Below are positions 60,486 through 64,000 of a stretch of DNA of 64,000 bases, in pieces; the first letter of the stretch is position 1, and each line of letters starts with the position of its first letter. A program made the position numbers and the translations under genes. The stretch is taken from positions 124,001 to 188,000 of the forward strand of contig CAVTLG010000009.1 in assembly GCA_963735495.1 (NCBI GenBank). The letters are read 5' to 3'. The notes beneath the pieces are model-generated. The model saw only the letters and a program-made list of their open reading frames with translations. It had not been told where the DNA came from and searched no databases. The stretch is from CAVTLG01 sp963735495 (GTDB lineage Bacteria; Chloroflexota; Ktedonobacteria; Ktedonobacterales; Ktedonobacteraceae).

Positions 60486-61388
60486 TTACTCGCTGCGTAC
60501 CTGGACGTCCGCTGCCTGTTCAAGTACTTTCAAGAGTGCCGTATAATCTTCACGACCATAGCCTGCAGCTTGTGATCGTTCATATAGCTGGCGTGTCAGG
60601 GCTGTGAACAGCAGGGGGACGCGATACTCTTCGGCCAGGTCCAGTGCCAGGCCGAGATCTTTGTGGAGCAGGTCGGTCATGAAACCAGGCTGGAAACTGC
60701 CATTAAATGCGCGTGCTGGGAACTGATTTGCGAGTTGCCAGCTTCCTCCTGTGCTGACACTGACGATCTTCGCCATGGTTGTGACGTCTGCACCAGCCTT
60801 AACGCCCAGCACCAGCGCTTCAGCCGTCGCCGCCGCGATAGTGCCGGCAAGCGTGTTATTGACAAGTTTGACCACCTCGCCCGCGCCGCTGGGTCCCACA
60901 TAGAAGATATTTTCCTTCTTACCCATAGCCTCGAAGAGCGGTCGAACCTGCTCGCAGATGGCTTGCTCACCGCCGACCATAATGGTAAGTGTGCCATTGA
61001 TAGCGCCTTGCGACCCACCACTGACAGGCGCATCGAGAAAATGAACACCCCGGGTCGCGGCGGTTTTGCATAACGCACGGCTGACCGTGGGTGAGATAGT
61101 GCTCATATCGATGATGATCAGTCCGTGTCGCGCACCTTCGAGCACACCCTGGGGACCAGTCACAACCTGCTCAACGTCGGGCAAGTTTGTGACCATCGTG
61201 ATGACCACTTCCGTTGCCATCGCGACGGCGCGAGGGGATGGAGCAAGTCTTGCGCCCGCGTCGAGAACCTCTTGCACGGCTGGCTTTTGTGGCTGACGCG
61301 CATAGATGGTAACGTCATGGCCAGCTTTGATTAAATTGAGCGCCATCGGACGCCCCATGACCCCAATGCCTATAAAACCTATCTGCAT
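60486..61388 (-). CDS. NAD(P)-dependent beta-hydroxyacid dehydrogenase (tartronate semialdehyde reductase type)
   Basis: 300 residues. Rossmann start GFIGIGVMGRPMALNLIKAGHDVTIY; substrate motif FLDAPVSGGSQGAINGTLTIMVGG; catalytic Lys in GAGEVVKLVNNTL; DLLHKDLGLALDLA. The family includes GarR/GlxR (2-hydroxy-3-oxopropionate reductase) and 3-hydroxyisobutyrate dehydrogenase, and sequence alone cannot separate them. Context is mixed: glycerate kinase lies at 20 kb, and the acyl-CoA carboxylase gene immediately upstream would suit valine/leucine catabolism. Confidence 0.88.
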   Translation of the reverse strand: MQIGFIGIGVMGRPMALNLIKAGHDVTIYARQPQKPAVQEVLDAGARLAPSPRAVAMATEVVITMVTNLPDVEQVVTGPQGVLEGARHGLIIIDMSTISPTVSRALCKTAATRGVHFLDAPVSGGSQGAINGTLTIMVGGEQAICEQVRPLFEAMGKKENIFYVGPSGAGEVVKLVNNTLAGTIAAATAEALVLGVKAGADVTTMAKIVSVSTGGSWQLANQFPARAFNGSFQPGFMTDLLHKDLGLALDLAEEYRVPLLFTALTRQLYERSQAAGYGREDYTALLKVLEQAADVQVRSE

Positions 61389-61440
61389 AGACGAAAACCT
61401 CTCTGCTCTGATTGATGATACCTATATTTTCCTGGCTCTA

Positions 61441-63480
61441 TTATGCCATTTCGGCAACAATAGCTCCACCGGGGACAACGGAGCCTTCCTGATAGAGTAT
61501 ACGCCGTACTTTTCCGGCGTAGGGTGCGGCAATAGCGTGCTCCATTTTCATGGCACTCAGGATCAGCAGCACTTGTTGAGCCTCGACCGTATCGCCCGCC
61601 TGAACCTGTACTTTGACAATCGTACCCGCCATAGGTGCCGTGAGCATTTTTTGTGCCGAGATGGGCCCACCTGTTTGAGCTGTAGCAGCCACATCCGGCG
61701 CTTGACGCCGTTGCAGAGCGTAGGTCTCTCCGGCGAATGCTACGAGCGTAACGCTTTTTTGTTGTTGCACGTATGCTCGTACCTGAGTGGTTTCGCGCTT
61801 GAGCAAGATAAAGTTGTCGGCATTGAGCATGCCCGTGATCTCTTCTGTCGGACCCATATCAATCTGGATTTGCCAGGTCGCAGGCTGATGATAGACAGGC
61901 TGGAGGGCGATGGTATGCGTTTGTTGTTGATAGGTATAGGTGATGGTACGCGTTCCGCCCACCATGCGCCAGGGACCAAGCACACGCCAGGGACTCGGTG
62001 CCGTCGCAGCTTGTTTCTGCTTATAGTCGTTAACTGCTGGCTGTGTTGTCGTATCAGTGAGTTCATGTTGCATATCATAATATGCTGCGGCGAGTAGGAC
62101 TTCGTTGGGAAGTTGTGATGCTGAAGCTGACTTGATGGGGGTAAGCTCATAGTCCTCCAGGAAGCTGGTGGGGGTGTGCCCGGCCTGGAAGGCTGGATGA
62201 ATACTGATGGCGTGGAGTAAGGCGATGTTGGTGGTGACGCCAAAAATGACACACTGCTCAAGTGCGCGTTGTAGGCGTGCGATGGCGGCGGGTCGATCTT
62301 CGGCGTAGACGATGAGCTTGGCAAGCATGGGGTCATAATATTGGGTGATCTCATCCCCGCTCTCAACTCCGTAGTCCAGGCGGATACCCGGTCCCTGTGG
62401 TTTGACAAAGCGCGTAATGAGACCAGTGGATGGGAGAAAGTTCTGTGCCGGGTCCTCAGCGTAGAGACGCACTTCTAGCGCGTGTCCGCGTGGACTGATC
62501 TGCTCCTGGATGATCTCAAGCGGCTCTCCGGCTGCGATACGCAGTTGATGACGGACAAGATCCAGGCCCGTAACCAGTTCGGTAACTGGATGCTCCACTT
62601 GCAGGCGCGTATTCATTTCCAGGAAATAGAAACATTGATCGTCGTCAAGCATGAACTCGATGGTGCCAGCATTCGTATAGTGCGCGGCGCGGGCGATACG
62701 CGCGGCTGCATCTCCCATGGTAGCGCGCAGTTCAGCCGTTAAGGCGCTGGAGGGACTTTCCTCAAGGATCTTTTGGTGACGACGCTGGATGGAACATTCG
62801 CGTTCACCCAGGTGAATGAGTTGACCATGCCTATCTCCCAGAATCTGTATCTCGATGTGGCGTGGTCGCTGAATGAGTCGTTCCAGAAAGACCGTCGCAT
62901 CACCGAACGCCGCGAGAGCCTCGCGCCTGGCACCTGCCAACTGCTCCAGAAAATCATCAGCCGTGTGAACCGCACGCATGCCTTTGCCTCCGCCACCGGC
63001 AGAGGCCTTGATCAGCAACGGAAAGCCGATACGCTGCGCTTCACGCAACAAGATATCGTCTTGCTGGCTCGCTCCATCGTAGCCCGGTACGGTGGGAGCA
63101 CCTACTGACTGCGCGAGTTGTTTGGCTGCGATCTTGGAACCCATCAGGCGCATAGCTGCAGCCGGTGGCCCAATAAAAGTGATCCCGGCTTGTTCACACG
63201 CGTCAACGAAGGCCGCATTCTCCGAGAGAAAACCATAGCCGGGATGGATGGCCTGTGCTCCGCTGCGTTGCGCTGCCTCAATGATGGCATCTATACGCAG
63301 GTAGCTCTGAGCGGCGGGCGCGGGACCAATAAAGTAGGCTTCATCTGCCTCTCGGACGTGGCGTGCGTTGCAATCAGCCTCCGAGTAGACGGCAACGGTG
63401 GCGATGTGCATCTCTCGGCAGGTCGCAATGATGCGGACGGCAATTTCTCCGCGATTGGCAACTAAAATTTTGTTGAACAT
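61441..63480 (-). CDS. Biotin-dependent acyl-CoA carboxylase alpha subunit
   Basis: 679 residues joining biotin carboxylase and biotin carrier domains. ILVANRGEIAVRIIATCREM, ATP-grasp motifs PLLIKASAGGGGKGMRAV and LERLIQRPRHIEIQILGD, HRRHQKILEESPS-type block (IQRRHQKILEESPS), FLEMNTRLQVEHPVTELVTGLDLV, and a C-terminal biotin site ILSAMKMEHAI. Size and order fit 3-methylcrotonyl-, propionyl- or geranyl-CoA carboxylase alpha chains. The adjacent enoyl-CoA hydratase gene supports methylcrotonyl-CoA (leucine) degradation, as an inference. The beta subunit is not in view. Confidence 0.9.
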   Translation of the reverse strand: MFNKILVANRGEIAVRIIATCREMHIATVAVYSEADCNARHVREADEAYFIGPAPAAQSYLRIDAIIEAAQRSGAQAIHPGYGFLSENAAFVDACEQAGITFIGPPAAAMRLMGSKIAAKQLAQSVGAPTVPGYDGASQQDDILLREAQRIGFPLLIKASAGGGGKGMRAVHTADDFLEQLAGARREALAAFGDATVFLERLIQRPRHIEIQILGDRHGQLIHLGERECSIQRRHQKILEESPSSALTAELRATMGDAAARIARAAHYTNAGTIEFMLDDDQCFYFLEMNTRLQVEHPVTELVTGLDLVRHQLRIAAGEPLEIIQEQISPRGHALEVRLYAEDPAQNFLPSTGLITRFVKPQGPGIRLDYGVESGDEITQYYDPMLAKLIVYAEDRPAAIARLQRALEQCVIFGVTTNIALLHAISIHPAFQAGHTPTSFLEDYELTPIKSASASQLPNEVLLAAAYYDMQHELTDTTTQPAVNDYKQKQAATAPSPWRVLGPWRMVGGTRTITYTYQQQTHTIALQPVYHQPATWQIQIDMGPTEEITGMLNADNFILLKRETTQVRAYVQQQKSVTLVAFAGETYALQRRQAPDVAATAQTGGPISAQKMLTAPMAGTIVKVQVQAGDTVEAQQVLLILSAMKMEHAIAAPYAGKVRRILYQEGSVVPGGAIVAEMA

Positions 63481-63495
63481 AGATCCTCGTGGACG

Positions 63496-64000
63496 CTACC
63501 AGCGTGGTTCGCGTTTCTCCAGGAAGGCGCTCAATCCTTCCTGCCCCTCTTCACTGACGCGCAATTGAGCTATCATTTCTGTGGTATAGCGGCGCGCATC
63601 CTCATCACTTAAATGATCCACCGTGAGCGCCAGCGCTTTGCAGGCGCGTATGGCCCTGGGTGCGCTACTGACTAACTCGTCGAGCGCCTTCTGTAGTGCA
63701 TCGTCAAGCGCCGGAAGCGGGACAACGGCGTGGACAAGCCCCATCGTGTGTGCTCGTTCGGCACTGAAGCGCTCGCCGGTCACAAACAAGGCGCGCGCAT
63801 TCGTCTCACCTATCTTGCGGATCACGTAAGGCGAGATAACGGCAGGCGCAATGCCGAGCTTGACTTCGCTAAAGGCAAAACGAGTATTGCTGGCGGCAAT
63901 CACGATATCGCAAGCCGCAACCAGGCCAATCCCACCGCCGATGGTTGCGCCATTCACCCTGGCGACAACCGGGCAAGGGAAGGTGTTGATGGCCTGGAGC
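63496..64000 (-). CDS. Enoyl-CoA hydratase/isomerase (5' end outside window)
   Basis: About 168 C-terminal residues visible. PVVARVNGATIGGGIGLVAACDIVIAA is the oxyanion-hole region; FAFSEVKLGIAPAVISPYV with the catalytic Glu environment; LFVTGERFSAERAHTMGLVHAVVP; end FLEKREPRW. The protein N-terminus lies beyond 64000. It is 15 bases before the carboxylase start on the same strand, so the two genes are one operon. If the carboxylase is methylcrotonyl-CoA type, this could be the methylglutaconyl-CoA hydratase. Confidence 0.88.
   Translation of the reverse strand, partial: LQAINTFPCPVVARVNGATIGGGIGLVAACDIVIAASNTRFAFSEVKLGIAPAVISPYVIRKIGETNARALFVTGERFSAERAHTMGLVHAVVPLPALDDALQKALDELVSSAPRAIRACKALALTVDHLSDEDARRYTTEMIAQLRVSEEGQEGLSAFLEKREPRW

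Overview
The window looks like part of a chromosome from a Ktedonobacteria-type member of the Chloroflexota. This is an inference from gene content: a MurT/GatD pair, an F420-type (DDN-like) reductase, an Rv2466c-like thioredoxin-fold protein, caa3-type CtaG, a class II ribonucleotide reductase, an IscB element of the kind known to be abundant in Ktedonobacter racemifer, and many insertion sequences and small palindromic repeats. No 16S rRNA or single decisive marker is present.

Layout. 1-4 kb: end of an S41 protease, two small stress-type enzymes, a decayed gene, and a selenocysteine tRNA (selC) next to a degenerate copy of its own 3' half. 4-20 kb: mostly housekeeping. It holds a ClpX-type zinc-finger protein, gatD-murT (lipid II amidation), topA, an isocitrate-type dehydrogenase, gmk-glpX, rqcH, a DUF3592 protein, rnc-rpoN (sigma-54 with an unusual zinc ribbon) and rnpB. 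20-33 kb: glycerate kinase, DDN-like reductase, methyltransferase, membrane-anchored Mrr-like nuclease, ctaG, aat, mocA-like, a TPR protein, a truncated pseudokinase, tmk, a frameshifted dcd, and an exonuclease-GIY-YIG fusion.

33-48 kb is the accessory part. A Uma2-type gene is split by an internally deleted IscB element with a candidate omega RNA. Cysteine desulfurase and an aminotransferase follow. Next come an orphan CRISPR array in which one spacer is present five times in a row, a glucosaminidase-like protein, a radical SAM protein of the UDG-linked type, an IS4-type element with an 11-bp target duplication inside a MITE-like repeat, a few small proteins, and an IS1634-type element that splits a zinc-finger protein gene with a 6-bp target duplication.

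48-64 kb: acyl-CoA ligase, an ATPase lacking its Walker A half, and a class II ribonucleotide reductase (nrdJ) carrying three inteins. nrdJ is preceded by a good promoter, two NrdR-like boxes 31 bp apart and a structured leader. After that come cinA, a site-2 protease, a low-complexity hypothetical, a tartronate-semialdehyde-reductase-type dehydrogenase, a biotin-dependent acyl-CoA carboxylase alpha subunit and an enoyl-CoA hydratase running off the end.

Functional links: dcd, tmk and nrdJ all serve deoxynucleotide supply. GarR-type reductase and glycerate kinase could form the end of a glyoxylate/tartronate route although 40 kb apart. The carboxylase and hydratase fit leucine/isovalerate or other acyl-CoA degradation. 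Three dispersed palindromic repeat families (called A, B and C below) occupy most of the longer intergenic gaps.
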